From Streptomyces sp. NBC_00286 (lineage in GTDB: Bacteria; Actinomycetota; Actinomycetes; Streptomycetales; Streptomycetaceae): 64,000 nucleotides of DNA. The translations under genes and the position numbers were made by a program. Location of the stretch: assembly GCF_036173125.1 (NCBI RefSeq), contig NZ_CP108054.1, positions 1,116,001 through 1,180,000 of the forward strand, in the 5' to 3' direction. The notes under the pieces were generated by a model. It was given only the letters and a program-made list of their open reading frames with translations. It had not been told where the DNA came from and did not search any database. Position 1 is the stretch's first letter. Each line of letters starts with the position of its first letter. Shown piece by piece: positions 7,548 through 16,565 of this stretch.

Positions 7548-9917
7548 TCACTCCGGGAGCACCAGTCGACCGGTCTCCCCCGGCTGCAGGCACACCGTGC
7601 GGTCCGGCAGCCGTATCTCGATCGGTGAGGCGTCGGAGGACGGCACCTCGATCTGCAGCAGCTCCGGCTCCAGGCGCAGCCGTACGCCCCAGTTGCCCTG
7701 ATAGCGCAGGGCGAAGCCGTAGTGGGACAGTTCGGGCAGCGGGACCGGGTCGAGCCACAGTGCGCCGCCCCGGGTTTCCAGGCCGGTCAGTCCGCGCTGG
7801 ACGAAGTCCAGGGTGCCGGCCATGGCGCCCAGGTGGATGCCTTCGCCGGTGGTGCCGCCCTGGATGTCGGCGATGTCGCCCTGGAGGGCCTCCTGGCAGA
7901 ACTTCCACGCCTCGGCCCGCCGGGCCCTCGCCAGTACCCAGCCGTGGACGAGGCCGCTGAGGGTGGAGCCGTGACTGGTGCGGTGCAGGTAGTAGTCGAC
8001 GGTACGGTGCCAGGTGTCCTCATCGAGTGGTATGCCCAACCGGCGGAACAGGCCCTGCAGTTCGGCCGGTGCGAAGAGGTAGCCGAGCATCAGGACGTCG
8101 GCCTGTTTGGAGGCCTGGTAGCGGTTGACGCTGTCGCCCTCGGCCTCCAGGATCCGGTCCAGGCGCCGGATGTCGCCGTATTGCCCGCGGTATGCGTCCC
8201 AGTCGAGCTCGGCCAGCTCGCCGTAGCCGTCGAACTGGCTGATGACGTCGTCGTGGAAGGGCACGTGGAGGGTACGGGAGACGTCCTCCCACAGTTCGAG
8301 TTCGCCCCCTTCCAGACCCGTACGCTCGACGAGTTCGCGGCGCCGCGGCTCCGGGAGGGTCTCCAGCAGCTCCAGGGTGCGGGCGAGCACCCAGGCGGCG
8401 GTGACGTTGGTGTAGGCGTTGTCGTCGAGGCCCGGCACGCGCGCGCCGGGGTAGGCCTCGTGGTACTCGTCGGGGCCGACCACGCCCCTGATGCGGTGCC
8501 GTCCCAAGGTCTCGTCGTAGACGGCGGCGTCCGCCCAGAAGCGGGAGATCTGCAGCAGCATCTCGGCGCCCTTGGTGTCGCGGAACTCCATGTCGCCGGT
8601 GGCCTCGCAGTACTGCCACACGTTGTAGGCGATCGCCGAGCCGACGTGGTGCTGGAGGCGGGAGTGGTCGGGCAGCCAGCGCCCGGAGCGCGGGTTGAGG
8701 TGGAGCTGCTGGGTCTCCTCGCGTCCGTCGCTGCCGCTCTGCCAGGGATACATGGCGCCCCTGCGGCCCGCCCTCCGGGCGTTGGTCCGGGCCTGTTCGA
8801 GGCGGCGGTGGCGGTAGCCGAGCAGGGCGCGGGAGACCTCGGGCAGGTGCAGGTTGAGGTAGGGCAGGACGAACAGTTCGTCCCAGAAGACGTGCCCGCG
8901 GTAGGCCTCGCCGTGCAGTCCCCGTGCGGGTACGCCGACGTCGAGGTCGGCGGTGTGCGGCGAGAGGGTCTGCAGGACGTGGAAGAGGTGCAGCCGCAGG
9001 ATGCGGCCCGCCTCCCCGGGAACGTCGAGCTCGGCGCGGCGCCACAGCTGGTCCCAGGCGGTCAGGTGCGACTCCAGCAGCGCGTCGAAGCCGGGGGCGT
9101 GTTCCACCCGGTCGACGGCGGTGTGGAGCGGGTCGCTGATCGCGGGGTCGCGGGAGGTGTGCAGGGCGACGGTCTTGTCCACGGTCGCGGTGCGGCCCGA
9201 CGTCAGATCGAGGGTCAACTGCTGGAGGGCGTACGGGGGTTCGTGGCGGATGGTGACGGGTGCCTCGGCGGTGACGCGGGACGCCATGCCGATACGGATG
9301 TCCGAGGTACCGGTGCGGCAGCGCAGCCACGCGGTGTCCGGGGCGGCGGTGCCGGTGTGCACGTGGATCAGGTGGCGGCCGTCCAGGTCCCGGTAGCGCG
9401 GCACGCCGGAGTTGGTGACACCGCCGTCGAGGGCTGCCTCCACCTCGAGCGTCCCGGAGAAGCCCTCGGCCGTGAACTCGGTGCGCAGCGCGGCCAGATG
9501 CGGGTCGGCCATGTGCACCAGCCGCTGCTGACGCACCCTCAATTCGCGTCCCTCACCGAGGTCGTACCGTGTCAGGCGCTCCAGCAGCCCGGCCGACAGG
9601 TGCAGGATCTGGCGGTGGTCGAGCACAGCCGCGGTGTCGGGGGTGAGCCAGGGCCCGCCGGGGAGGCGGAAGCGCAGGGGCAGCCAGTTCGGGACGTTGA
9701 CCATGTCCTCGTTCTCCACCTGGCGGCCCGCGACCTCGGAGGTGAGCCGGTTGTAGCAGCCGGCCACATAGGTGCCCGGGTAGTGCACCTCGTCGGCGGC
9801 GCACTCCGGCAGCGCGCCACGGGTGGCGAAGTAGCCGTTGCCCAGGGTGCACAGCGACTCCCGCAGGCGTTCGTCGGCGGGCTCGTAGCCCTCGTACTCC
9901 CAGCTCCAGCCCGTCAC
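7548..9917 (-). CDS. Glycoside hydrolase family 65 disaccharide phosphorylase
   Basis: About 789 residues from GTG 9917. This start overlaps the stop of the upstream HAD gene (GTGA) and has GGGGGAGGAG 7-9 nt before it, so it is preferred to the ATG 21 bp upstream. The protein has the GH65 layout: N-terminal beta-sandwich (YEGYEPADERLRESLCTLGN), (alpha/alpha)6 barrel with the catalytic Glu motif VVGPDEYHE, the phosphate/substrate motif SKQADVLML, and the C-terminal HGSTLSGLVHGW region. Family members phosphorolyse trehalose, maltose, kojibiose or nigerose into beta-glucose-1-phosphate and glucose; the exact disaccharide is not decidable here. The coupled beta-phosphoglucomutase-like gene fits, since it would convert beta-Glc-1-P to Glc-6-P. 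Confidence 0.92.
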   Translation of the reverse strand: MTGWSWEYEGYEPADERLRESLCTLGNGYFATRGALPECAADEVHYPGTYVAGCYNRLTSEVAGRQVENEDMVNVPNWLPLRFRLPGGPWLTPDTAAVLDHRQILHLSAGLLERLTRYDLGEGRELRVRQQRLVHMADPHLAALRTEFTAEGFSGTLEVEAALDGGVTNSGVPRYRDLDGRHLIHVHTGTAAPDTAWLRCRTGTSDIRIGMASRVTAEAPVTIRHEPPYALQQLTLDLTSGRTATVDKTVALHTSRDPAISDPLHTAVDRVEHAPGFDALLESHLTAWDQLWRRAELDVPGEAGRILRLHLFHVLQTLSPHTADLDVGVPARGLHGEAYRGHVFWDELFVLPYLNLHLPEVSRALLGYRHRRLEQARTNARRAGRRGAMYPWQSGSDGREETQQLHLNPRSGRWLPDHSRLQHHVGSAIAYNVWQYCEATGDMEFRDTKGAEMLLQISRFWADAAVYDETLGRHRIRGVVGPDEYHEAYPGARVPGLDDNAYTNVTAAWVLARTLELLETLPEPRRRELVERTGLEGGELELWEDVSRTLHVPFHDDVISQFDGYGELAELDWDAYRGQYGDIRRLDRILEAEGDSVNRYQASKQADVLMLGYLFAPAELQGLFRRLGIPLDEDTWHRTVDYYLHRTSHGSTLSGLVHGWVLARARRAEAWKFCQEALQGDIADIQGGTTGEGIHLGAMAGTLDFVQRGLTGLETRGGALWLDPVPLPELSHYGFALRYQGNWGVRLRLEPELLQIEVPSSDASPIEIRLPDRTVCLQPGETGRLVLPE

Positions 9918-10693
9918 TTCGGCGCTCCTCCCCCGCACAGTTCTTCCAGATCGTGTACGACGATGTCGGCGCCGTGCCGCAGCAGCCGCGCCCCGCTGTC
10001 CTCAGCGGCGGTGCGGTCCACGCCGATCACCAGGGCGAACCCGCCGCGCCGGCCCGCCTCCACACCCGCCAGCGCGTCCTCGACCACGGCCGCGCGGCCG
10101 GCCGGGACGCCGAGCCGGCGCACCGCCTCCAGGAACAGGTCCGGCTGCGGCTTGCCCGCCAGGCCAAGGCGGGCCGCCTCGCCACCGTCCACGAGGACGT
10201 CGAACAGATCACGTACCCCGGCCCGGACCAGCAGCTCACCGGCGTGCCGGGACGCGGAGGCCGCCGCACGGGGTACCCCCGCCCGGCGCAGGGCACACAC
10301 CAGCCGTATGGTCCCCGGATAGGCGTCGACACCGTGCTCGCGCAGCCGCCGCACGAACCGGCGCTCCTTGTCCGCCGCTACAGCACGCACCGTCTCGGGC
10401 GAGGTCTCGATGCCGCGTGCGGCCAGGAACGCGGCGGCGCCGTCGAGGCGGGACTTGCCGTCCACGTGGCGCAGATAGTCGTCCCGCACGTCGAACGGGC
10501 GGCGCCGTTCGGGGTCCTTGGGCGGGTGCGCTCGCAGGTAGGCGTCGAACGCCGCCTTCCATGCCGCCGCGTGCACCCGGGCCGAGTCGGTGATCACGCC
10601 ATCGGTGTCGAAAACGACGGCCCGTACATCCCGCAGCACGGGTGCGAGCAGGTCGCGGGGCGTGGCGGGGGTGAGCGGTCGGTACACGGTCAC
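9914..10693 (-). CDS. HAD-family beta-phosphoglucomutase-like hydrolase
   Basis: About 259 residues from GTG 10693, whose bases overlap the stop of the upstream USP gene (GTGA). The HAD motif I is VVFDTDGVITDS; motif II/III regions are ASASRHAGELL and GKPQPDLFLEAVRRLG; motif IV is VVEDALAGVEAG. The first motif has DTDG in place of the usual DxDGV. It is coupled to the GH65 phosphorylase, the classic arrangement for beta-phosphoglucomutase, so it probably interconverts beta-Glc-1-P and Glc-6-P. A longer reading frame begins upstream, but that part overlaps the USP gene and is not coding. Confidence 0.88.
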   Translation of the reverse strand: MTVYRPLTPATPRDLLAPVLRDVRAVVFDTDGVITDSARVHAAAWKAAFDAYLRAHPPKDPERRRPFDVRDDYLRHVDGKSRLDGAAAFLAARGIETSPETVRAVAADKERRFVRRLREHGVDAYPGTIRLVCALRRAGVPRAAASASRHAGELLVRAGVRDLFDVLVDGGEAARLGLAGKPQPDLFLEAVRRLGVPAGRAAVVEDALAGVEAGRRGGFALVIGVDRTAAEDSGARLLRHGADIVVHDLEELCGGGAPK

Positions 10694-11565
10694 CCCCGCT
10701 CCGGCACGATCGCCACCGGGCACTGTGCGTGGTGAAGCAACGCGTGCCCTACGCGGCCGAGTTGGAGCCCGAGATGCCCGGACCGGCGGTGCGTTCCGAC
10801 GATGACCAGGTCCGCGGCGGCCGTCAGGTGCAGCAGCACCTTGCGGGCCGGTCCCTCCACGGTGTGACGGCGAACCCGTACGCCTGGGTGGTCCGCCATC
10901 GGGTCCTGGAGCACGGCATCGAGCACGGCGGACGCCTGCTCCTGGTGATAGTGCGCCGGATCCCCGGCGAGCAGGGGATGTTCGGGGATTCCGTGCGCGG
11001 GGCAGCGCCAGGCCCGTACGACATCGAGGGTGCACCGCCGCGCCTCGGCCTCGCGGAAGGCGAACCGCACCGCCTCGCCGCCGGTGGTGGGCTCGCCCGC
11101 GCCGAGCATGATCCGCTCATGGATGCCGGCCAGGCCGGCCTTGTCGCCGCGGACGACGATCACGGGGCAGTCGGCGCGGGCCGCCACGGCGAGCGAGACG
11201 GAGCCGAGCAGCAGGCCCGTCAGCTCACCGCGGCCGCGCCTTCCCGTCACCAGGGCGGAGGCGTTGTGGCCTTCGTGCAGGAGGGCGGACGCCGCTTCTT
11301 CGGGGACCACCTCGGTGGAGACCTTCACCTCGGGGTTGCGTCGGCGGGCACGTTCTGTCGCGGATACGAGAATGGCGTCCGCCGGCACCTGCTCGGGCGG
11401 GCGGTCGGCGCTGCCGGACGGGATGGCCCCTTCGTACCGCTCCCACAGGGACGCGTACACCAGTCGCAGCGGCAGTCCGTGCCGGGCGGCTTCGTCGACC
11501 GCCCAGCCGACCGCGACGAGGCTCGATTCCGAACCGTCGACCCCCACGATCAGGGGCAGCTCCAT
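10690..11565 (-). CDS. Universal stress protein, two UspA domains
   Basis: 291 residues from ATG 11565, with GAGGGAC just upstream. Two tandem Usp domains are present. The first opens MELPLIVGVDGSESSLVAV and ends with VTGRRGRGELTGLLLGSVS. The second opens ERIMLGAGEPTTGGEAVRFA and ends VGTHRRSGHLGLQLGRVGHA, with the ATP-binding G-x2-R/HRRSG-type loops retained. It heads the coupled USP-HAD-GH65 set. Streptomycete USPs often belong to hypoxia or dormancy regulons, but no convincing DosR-type box was found in front of this one. Confidence 0.93.
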   Translation of the reverse strand: MELPLIVGVDGSESSLVAVGWAVDEAARHGLPLRLVYASLWERYEGAIPSGSADRPPEQVPADAILVSATERARRRNPEVKVSTEVVPEEAASALLHEGHNASALVTGRRGRGELTGLLLGSVSLAVAARADCPVIVVRGDKAGLAGIHERIMLGAGEPTTGGEAVRFAFREAEARRCTLDVVRAWRCPAHGIPEHPLLAGDPAHYHQEQASAVLDAVLQDPMADHPGVRVRRHTVEGPARKVLLHLTAAADLVIVGTHRRSGHLGLQLGRVGHALLHHAQCPVAIVPERG

Positions 11566-11678
11566 GTCCCTCACCGCCTTTCGCCGGGCTGCGCAGACGT
11601 GCCGGCCGTACGGGTTCCCCGCACCGTCGCATCCATGGCCGGGCGGCGGCAGGGGCATGGCGCGACAGTTGGGCGCGT

Positions 11679-11694
11679 GTTGCTCATCACGCCG
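11679..11694. promoter_or_regulatory. Weak relative of the IclR operator
   Basis: GTTGCTCATCACGCCG resembles the left half of the island's GTTGC-N7-GCAAC operator but lacks the right arm. It lies in the divergent region between the USP gene and purU, 129 bp upstream of the better purU site. Confidence 0.3.
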
Positions 11695-11807
11695 AAGGCT
11701 TCTCATTGCACAACGACGTCAGGAAATTCAGCCCGGCGGACATCGATCAAGCAACGCCCTTGACCGGACAACCTCCCCCTTGGACCATGTTGCGTATTGC
11801 TCGCGCT

Positions 11808-11824
11808 GTTGCTCATTACGCACC
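11808..11824. promoter_or_regulatory. Candidate IclR operator before purU
   Basis: GTTGCTCATTACGCACC matches GTTGC-N7-GCAAC with one mismatch in the right arm. It ends 13 bp before the purU start and so overlaps the translation start region. It links the purU-glyA-sdaA operon to the betaine regulon. Confidence 0.6.
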
Positions 11825-11837
11825 GCTGGAGGATGTC

Positions 11838-12710
11838 ATGCCACCTCGCCCCGACCCCGGACGCGAGTTCGTCCTCACCCTGTCCTGTCCCGACCAGGCC
11901 GGACTGGTCCACGCCGTCAGCGGCTTCCTGGTCGACCACTCCGGGAACATCCTGGAGAGCCAGCAGTTCGACGACCGCCTTCAGGGCCGCTTCTTCATGC
12001 GCGTCCACTTCGACGTCTCCGACCCCGAGACGTCACTGGAGCGCCTGCGCACCGACTTCGCCCCGGTGGCCGCGGTGTACCGGATCGACTGGCGGCTGCA
12101 CGAGGCGGCCGCCCCCACGCGCACCCTGATCATGGTGTCCAAGTACGGCCACTGCCTGAACGACCTGCTGTTCCGCAAGAGCACCGGCGCCCTCAACATC
12201 GAAGTGCCGGCGATCGTCTCCAATCACCGGGAGTTCGAGACGCTCGCGCACACCCACGGCATCCCCTTCCACCACATCCCCGTCACACCACAGACCAAGG
12301 CGGACGCGGAGGCCGAACTGCTGGACCTGGTACAGCGGTTGGACATCGACCTCGTGGTCCTCGCCCGCTATATGCAGATCCTCTCGGACGACCTGTGCAA
12401 GCGGCTCGAGGGCCGGGCCATCAACATCCACCACTCCTTCCTGCCCAGCTTCAAGGGGGCCCGCCCTTACCTCCAGGCCCACCAACGAGGAGTCAAGCTG
12501 GTCGGGGCCACCGCCCACTACGTCACTCCCGACCTGGACGAGGGCCCCATCATCGAGCAGGACGTCGTCCGCGTGGACCACTCCGACGACCCCGACGCGC
12601 TGGTCACCATGGGCCGAGACGTCGAGGCCCGGGTGCTGTCGCGGGCCGTGCAGTGGCACAGCGAGAGCCGCATCCTGCTCAACGGCCACCACACCGTGGT
12701 CTTCCGCTGA
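11838..12710 (+). CDS. purU: Formyltetrahydrofolate deformylase
   Basis: 290 residues from ATG 11838 (CTGGAGGATGTC before it); the longer in-frame extension has no ribosome site. An N-terminal ACT domain (FVLTLSCPDQAGLVHAVSGF) is followed by a formyltransferase-fold domain with NIHHSFLPSFKGARPY and GATAHYVTPDLDEGPI, containing the catalytic His and Asp of PurU. It hydrolyses 10-formyl-THF to formate and THF. In this island it would drain one-carbon units made by the folate-dependent dimethylglycine dehydrogenase and FolD. Pseudomonas betaine clusters also carry a purU paralogue. First gene of purU-glyA-sdaA. Confidence 0.96.
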   Translation: MPPRPDPGREFVLTLSCPDQAGLVHAVSGFLVDHSGNILESQQFDDRLQGRFFMRVHFDVSDPETSLERLRTDFAPVAAVYRIDWRLHEAAAPTRTLIMVSKYGHCLNDLLFRKSTGALNIEVPAIVSNHREFETLAHTHGIPFHHIPVTPQTKADAEAELLDLVQRLDIDLVVLARYMQILSDDLCKRLEGRAINIHHSFLPSFKGARPYLQAHQRGVKLVGATAHYVTPDLDEGPIIEQDVVRVDHSDDPDALVTMGRDVEARVLSRAVQWHSESRILLNGHHTVVFR

Positions 12711-12755
12711 CGCAACCGTCCCGTGTTTCCCGCACATCGCCGGCTGAGGAGACGT

Positions 12756-14021
12756 ATGTCCGTCCTGAACACCCCTCTGCACGAGCTCGATCCCGAAGTC
12801 GCCGCCGCGGTCGACGCCGAGCTGAACCGTCAGCAGTCCACCCTGGAGATGATCGCCTCCGAGAACTTCGCGCCGGTCGCGGTCCTGGAGGCGCAGGGCT
12901 CGGTGCTGACCAACAAGTACGCCGAGGGCTATCCGGGCCGCCGCTACTACGGCGGTTGCGAGCACGTCGACGTAACCGAGCAGATCGCGATCGACCGCAT
13001 CAAGGAGCTGTTCGGCGCCGAGTACGCCAACGTCCAGCCGCACTCCGGCGCCTCCGCCAACCAGGCCGCGCTCTTCGCGCTGGCCCAGCCCGGCGACACC
13101 GTCCTCGGCCTGGATCTGGCCCACGGCGGCCACCTGACCCACGGGATGCGGCTGAACTTCTCCGGCAAGCAGTTCAACGTGGTGCCCTACCACGTGGACG
13201 CCGCCACCGGCCTGGTCGATACGGCCGAGCTGGAGCGGCTGGCCAAGGAGCACCGCCCGAAGGTGATCATCGCGGGCTGGTCGGCGTACCCGCGGCAGCT
13301 GGACTTCGCCGAGTTCCGCCGGATCGCCGACGAAGTCGAGGCGTACCTGTGGGTCGACATGGCGCACTTCGCGGGCCTGGTCGCCGCCGGACTCCACCCG
13401 AACCCGGTCCCGTACGCGGACGTGGTCACCTCCACCACCCACAAGACGCTCGGCGGACCCCGCGGCGGCTTCATCCTCGCGAAGAAGGACTTCGCGAAGA
13501 AGCTCAACTCGTCCGTCTTCCCCGGCTTTCAGGGCGGCCCGCTGGAGCATGTGATCGCTGCCAAGGCGGTCTCCTTCAAGGTCGCCGCCTCCGAGGGCTT
13601 CAAGGAGCGGCAGCGCCGTACGGTCGAGGGCGCGAAGATCCTCGCCGACCGCCTGACGGCCGACGACGCACGCGCGGCCGGCGTCAACGTCCTGTCCGGC
13701 GGCACCGACGTACACCTGATCTTGGTCGACCTGCGCGAGAGCGAACTGGACGGTCAGCAGGCCGAGGACCGTCTCCACGAGGTCGGCATCACCGTCAACC
13801 GCAACGCCGTCCCGAACGACCCGCGCCCGCCGATGGTGACGTCGGGACTCAGGATCGGTACGCCCGCCCTGGCCACCCGCGGCTTCCAGGCCGAGGACTT
13901 CACTGAGGTCGCGGACATCATCGCGCAGGCTCTCACGCCGTCATACGACGCCGAGGCGCTGAAGGCCCGGGTGAAGGCGCTGGCCGACAAGCATCCGCTG
14001 TACCCCGGTCTCAACACGTAA
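12756..14021 (+). CDS. glyA: Serine hydroxymethyltransferase
   Basis: 421 residues; ATG 12756 is preceded by TGAGGAGACGT. PLP-dependent fold type I enzyme with the Lys motif [14 protein letters not shown], the N-terminal [11 protein letters not shown] and the [13 protein letters not shown] block. It makes serine from glycine and 5,10-methylene-THF. Placed between purU and sdaA, it is most simply read as the catabolic copy that converts betaine-derived glycine to serine while regenerating THF. A housekeeping glyA probably exists elsewhere; not seen in this window. Confidence 0.97.
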   Translation: MSVLNTPLHELDPEVAAAVDAELNRQQSTLEMIASENFAPVAVLEAQGSVLTNKYAEGYPGRRYYGGCEHVDVTEQIAIDRIKELFGAEYANVQPHSGASANQAALFALAQPGDTVLGLDLAHGGHLTHGMRLNFSGKQFNVVPYHVDAATGLVDTAELERLAKEHRPKVIIAGWSAYPRQLDFAEFRRIADEVEAYLWVDMAHFAGLVAAGLHPNPVPYADVVTSTTHKTLGGPRGGFILAKKDFAKKLNSSVFPGFQGGPLEHVIAAKAVSFKVAASEGFKERQRRTVEGAKILADRLTADDARAAGVNVLSGGTDVHLILVDLRESELDGQQAEDRLHEVGITVNRNAVPNDPRPPMVTSGLRIGTPALATRGFQAEDFTEVADIIAQALTPSYDAEALKARVKALADKHPLYPGLNT

Positions 14022-14075
14022 GTCCGATGGGGCACTTGAACCGGGTGCCCCCTCTCCCTGTTCTGAGGAGTGACC

Positions 14076-15458
14076 GTGGCCATCTCGGTCTTCGACCTGT
14101 TCTCGATCGGCATCGGCCCGTCCAGCTCCCACACGGTCGGCCCGATGCGCGCGGCCCGCATGTTCGCCACCCGCCTCAAGGAGGACGGCGTACTGGCCGA
14201 GACCGCCACGGTCCACGCCGAGTTGTACGGCTCTCTCGGCGCGACCGGCCACGGCCACGGCACCCCGAAGGCGGTACTGCTCGGCCTGGAGGGCAACGAG
14301 CCGCACACCGTCGACGTCGTCCAGGCCGAGCACGACGTCGAGCGGATCAAGTCGACCGGAAGGCTACGGCTGTTGGGCGCCGAGATCGGCGACGCCCAGG
14401 AGATCGCCTTCGACTTCGACAAGTCCCTCGTCCTGCACCGCCGCAAGACGCTGCCGTACCACGCGAACGGCATGACCCTCTGGGCGTACGACGCTGCCGT
14501 CGCCGAACTCCTGACGAGGACGTACTACTCGGTGGGCGGCGGCTTCGTCGTCGACGAGGAGGCGGTGGGGGCCGACCGCATCAAGCTCGACGACACGGTC
14601 CTCAAGTACCGCTTCCGTACCGGCGACGAACTCCTGCGCCTGGCCCGGGAGACCGGCCTGTCGATCTCCGCACTGATGCTGGAGAACGAACGGGCCTGGC
14701 GCACCGAGGAAGAGATCCGCGAGGGGCTGCTCGCCATCTGGCACGTGATGCAGGCCTGCGTCGCCCGCGGCATGTCGCAGGAGGGCATCCTGCCCGGCGG
14801 CCTGCGAGTCCGGCGCCGGGCTGCGGTGACGGCACGCCAACTCCGCGCAGAGGGCGACCCGTTGGCCCACGCCATGGAGTGGATCACCCTCTACGCGATG
14901 GCCGTGAACGAAGAGAACGCGGCCGGCGGCCGAGTGGTCACCGCCCCCACGAACGGCGCGGCGGGCATCATCCCGGCCGTCCTGCACTACTACCTCAACT
15001 TCGTCCCCGGCGCCGACGAAGACGGAGTCGTCCGCTTCCTGCTCGCCGCCGGAGCCATCGGCATGCTCTTCAAGGAGAACGCCTCCATCTCCGGCGCCGA
15101 GGTCGGCTGCCAGGGCGAGGTCGGCTCCGCCTGCTCCATGGCCGCCGGCGCGCTGGCCGAAGTCCTGGGCGGCTCGCCGGAACAGGTGGAGAACGCCGCC
15201 GAGATCGGCATGGAACACAACCTCGGCCTGACCTGCGACCCGGTCGGCGGCCTGGTCCAGATCCCCTGCATCGAACGCAACGGCATGGCCGCCGTCAAGG
15301 CCGTCACCGCCGCGAAGATGGCGATGCGCGGCGACGGCTCCCACAAGGTCTCCCTCGACAAGGTCATCAAGACCATGAAGGACACCGGCGCCGACATGTC
15401 CGTGAAGTACAAGGAGACCGCCCGGGGCGGACTCGCGGTGAACATCATCGAGTGCTGA
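14076..15458 (+). CDS. sdaA: L-serine ammonia-lyase, iron-sulfur dependent
   Basis: 460 residues from GTG 14076; GAGGAG lies 6 nt upstream, whereas the GTG at 14070 overlaps that site. The N-terminal domain shows [20 protein letters not shown]. The C-terminal catalytic domain has [15 protein letters not shown] and [16 protein letters not shown], which supply the three cysteines of the [4Fe-4S] cluster. This single-chain type deaminates L-serine to pyruvate and ammonia. It completes glycine to serine to pyruvate, the exit of betaine carbon into central metabolism. Confidence 0.96.
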   Translation: MAISVFDLFSIGIGPSSSHTVGPMRAARMFATRLKEDGVLAETATVHAELYGSLGATGHGHGTPKAVLLGLEGNEPHTVDVVQAEHDVERIKSTGRLRLLGAEIGDAQEIAFDFDKSLVLHRRKTLPYHANGMTLWAYDAAVAELLTRTYYSVGGGFVVDEEAVGADRIKLDDTVLKYRFRTGDELLRLARETGLSISALMLENERAWRTEEEIREGLLAIWHVMQACVARGMSQEGILPGGLRVRRRAAVTARQLRAEGDPLAHAMEWITLYAMAVNEENAAGGRVVTAPTNGAAGIIPAVLHYYLNFVPGADEDGVVRFLLAAGAIGMLFKENASISGAEVGCQGEVGSACSMAAGALAEVLGGSPEQVENAAEIGMEHNLGLTCDPVGGLVQIPCIERNGMAAVKAVTAAKMAMRGDGSHKVSLDKVIKTMKDTGADMSVKYKETARGGLAVNIIEC

Positions 15459-15515
15459 GGCGATGGGCGTCACCCGGTGCCCGGGCAGGGCAGCCATCGA
15501 GGAGGGCGCGGCCCA

Positions 15516-15532
15516 CGGGGGTGGAGCCCCCG
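15516..15532. terminator. Weak hairpin between convergent sdaA and folD
   Basis: CGGGGG-TGGAG-CCCCCG, a short GC stem in the 100-bp convergent gap. Confidence 0.35.
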
Positions 15533-15558
15533 CGGTACGCGACCTCCTCGACACGCGT

Positions 15559-16419
15559 TCATACGCCGTTCGCGTTCCTCTCCGCCGCCTCGACGACGTT
15601 GGCGAGCAGCATCGCCCGGGTCATGGGGCCGACTCCTCCCGGCATGGGCGCGAGCCATCCGGCGACCTGGGCGGACTCCGGGTGGACATCGCCGACCAGT
15701 CCGTTGTCGGTGCGGGTGATGCCGACGTCCAGGACCGCCGCACCGGGGCGCAGCATGTCCTTGGTGATCAGTCCGGGGGAGCCGGCGGCCGCGATGACGA
15801 TGTCCGCCTCGCGGACGTGCCAGGCCAGGCCCTTGGTGCCGGTGTGGCACAGGGTGACGGTGGCGTTCTCGGAGCGCCGGGTGAGCAGCAGTCCGATGGG
15901 GCGGCCGACGGTGATGCCCCGGCCGATCACGCACACCCGTGCTCCGGCGAGGGGCACGTCGTAGCGGCGGAGCAGTTCGACGATGCCGCGCGGAGTGCAC
16001 GGCAGCGGAGCCTCGACGCCGAGGACGAGCCGGCCGAGGTTGACGGGGTGCAGGCCGTCGGCGTCCTTGGCGGGGTCCATGCGTTCCAGTACGGCGTTGG
16101 CGTCCAAGGGGCGCGGGAGCGGGAGCTGGACGATGTAGCCGGTGCAGGCGGGGTCGGCGTTGAGTTCGTCGATGACGTCCTCGACCTGCCGCTGGGTGGC
16201 GTCGGCGGGCAGGTCGCGGCGCAGGGAGGCGATGCCCACCTGTGCGCAGTCCCGGTGCTTTCCGGAGACGTAGGCGTGGCTGCCGGGATCGTCGCCGACC
16301 AGGACGGTTCCGAGCCCGGGCGGGCGGCCGGCAGTGGCGGTCAACTTGGCTACGCGCTCGGCCAGTTCACGGCGGATGTCGGCGGCGGTCGCCTTGCCGT
16401 CCAGCAGACGTGCGTTCAT
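15559..16419 (-). CDS. folD: Methylenetetrahydrofolate dehydrogenase / cyclohydrolase
   Basis: 286 residues. Family motifs: [20 protein letters not shown] (catalytic Lys), [25 protein letters not shown], the Rossmann [14 protein letters not shown] and the C-terminal [29 protein letters not shown] precedes the ATG. It converts 5,10-methylene-THF to 10-formyl-THF, which PurU then hydrolyses. It is divergent from the dimethylglycine-type dehydrogenase and shares its promoter region, so it looks like a dedicated catabolic copy handling methylene-THF released by demethylation. Confidence 0.96.
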   Translation of the reverse strand: MNARLLDGKATAADIRRELAERVAKLTATAGRPPGLGTVLVGDDPGSHAYVSGKHRDCAQVGIASLRRDLPADATQRQVEDVIDELNADPACTGYIVQLPLPRPLDANAVLERMDPAKDADGLHPVNLGRLVLGVEAPLPCTPRGIVELLRRYDVPLAGARVCVIGRGITVGRPIGLLLTRRSENATVTLCHTGTKGLAWHVREADIVIAAAGSPGLITKDMLRPGAAVLDVGITRTDNGLVGDVHPESAQVAGWLAPMPGGVGPMTRAMLLANVVEAAERNANGV

Positions 16420-16523
16420 CAGCGGTCTCCGTTCCCTACGAGTCGGTCCTGTGCGGCGAGTCCGACAGGGAGCCGGGCCGGGCTCCCCCTTGACCGCCGA
16501 CCGCCTGCCATATAGCGTGCTTA

Positions 16524-16541
16524 CAACTAGTATATCAGTTG
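16524..16541. promoter_or_regulatory. Candidate GntR operator, folD / DMGDH divergent promoter
   Basis: CAACTAGTATATCAGTTG, an imperfect palindrome (14 of 18 positions symmetric) ending 24 bp before the dehydrogenase ATG. It shares TATATCAG with the palindrome upstream of the gntR gene at 25551. Confidence 0.55.
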
Positions 16542-16565
16542 CGTGTCACCTCGAAGGAGGCCGCC

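Noticed and set aside
7722..10322. 866-codon frame antisense to the GH65 and HAD genes
   Set aside because: Shadow of real genes with catalytic motifs on the other strand.
11566..11640. DosR/OsdR-type box before the universal stress protein gene
   Set aside because: A GGGAACC-type half is present but the second half does not match; too weak to call.
11030..13906. 958-codon frame across usp, purU and glyA
   Set aside because: Overlaps three well-supported genes, is dominated by Arg/Pro/Gly and has no recognisable motif.
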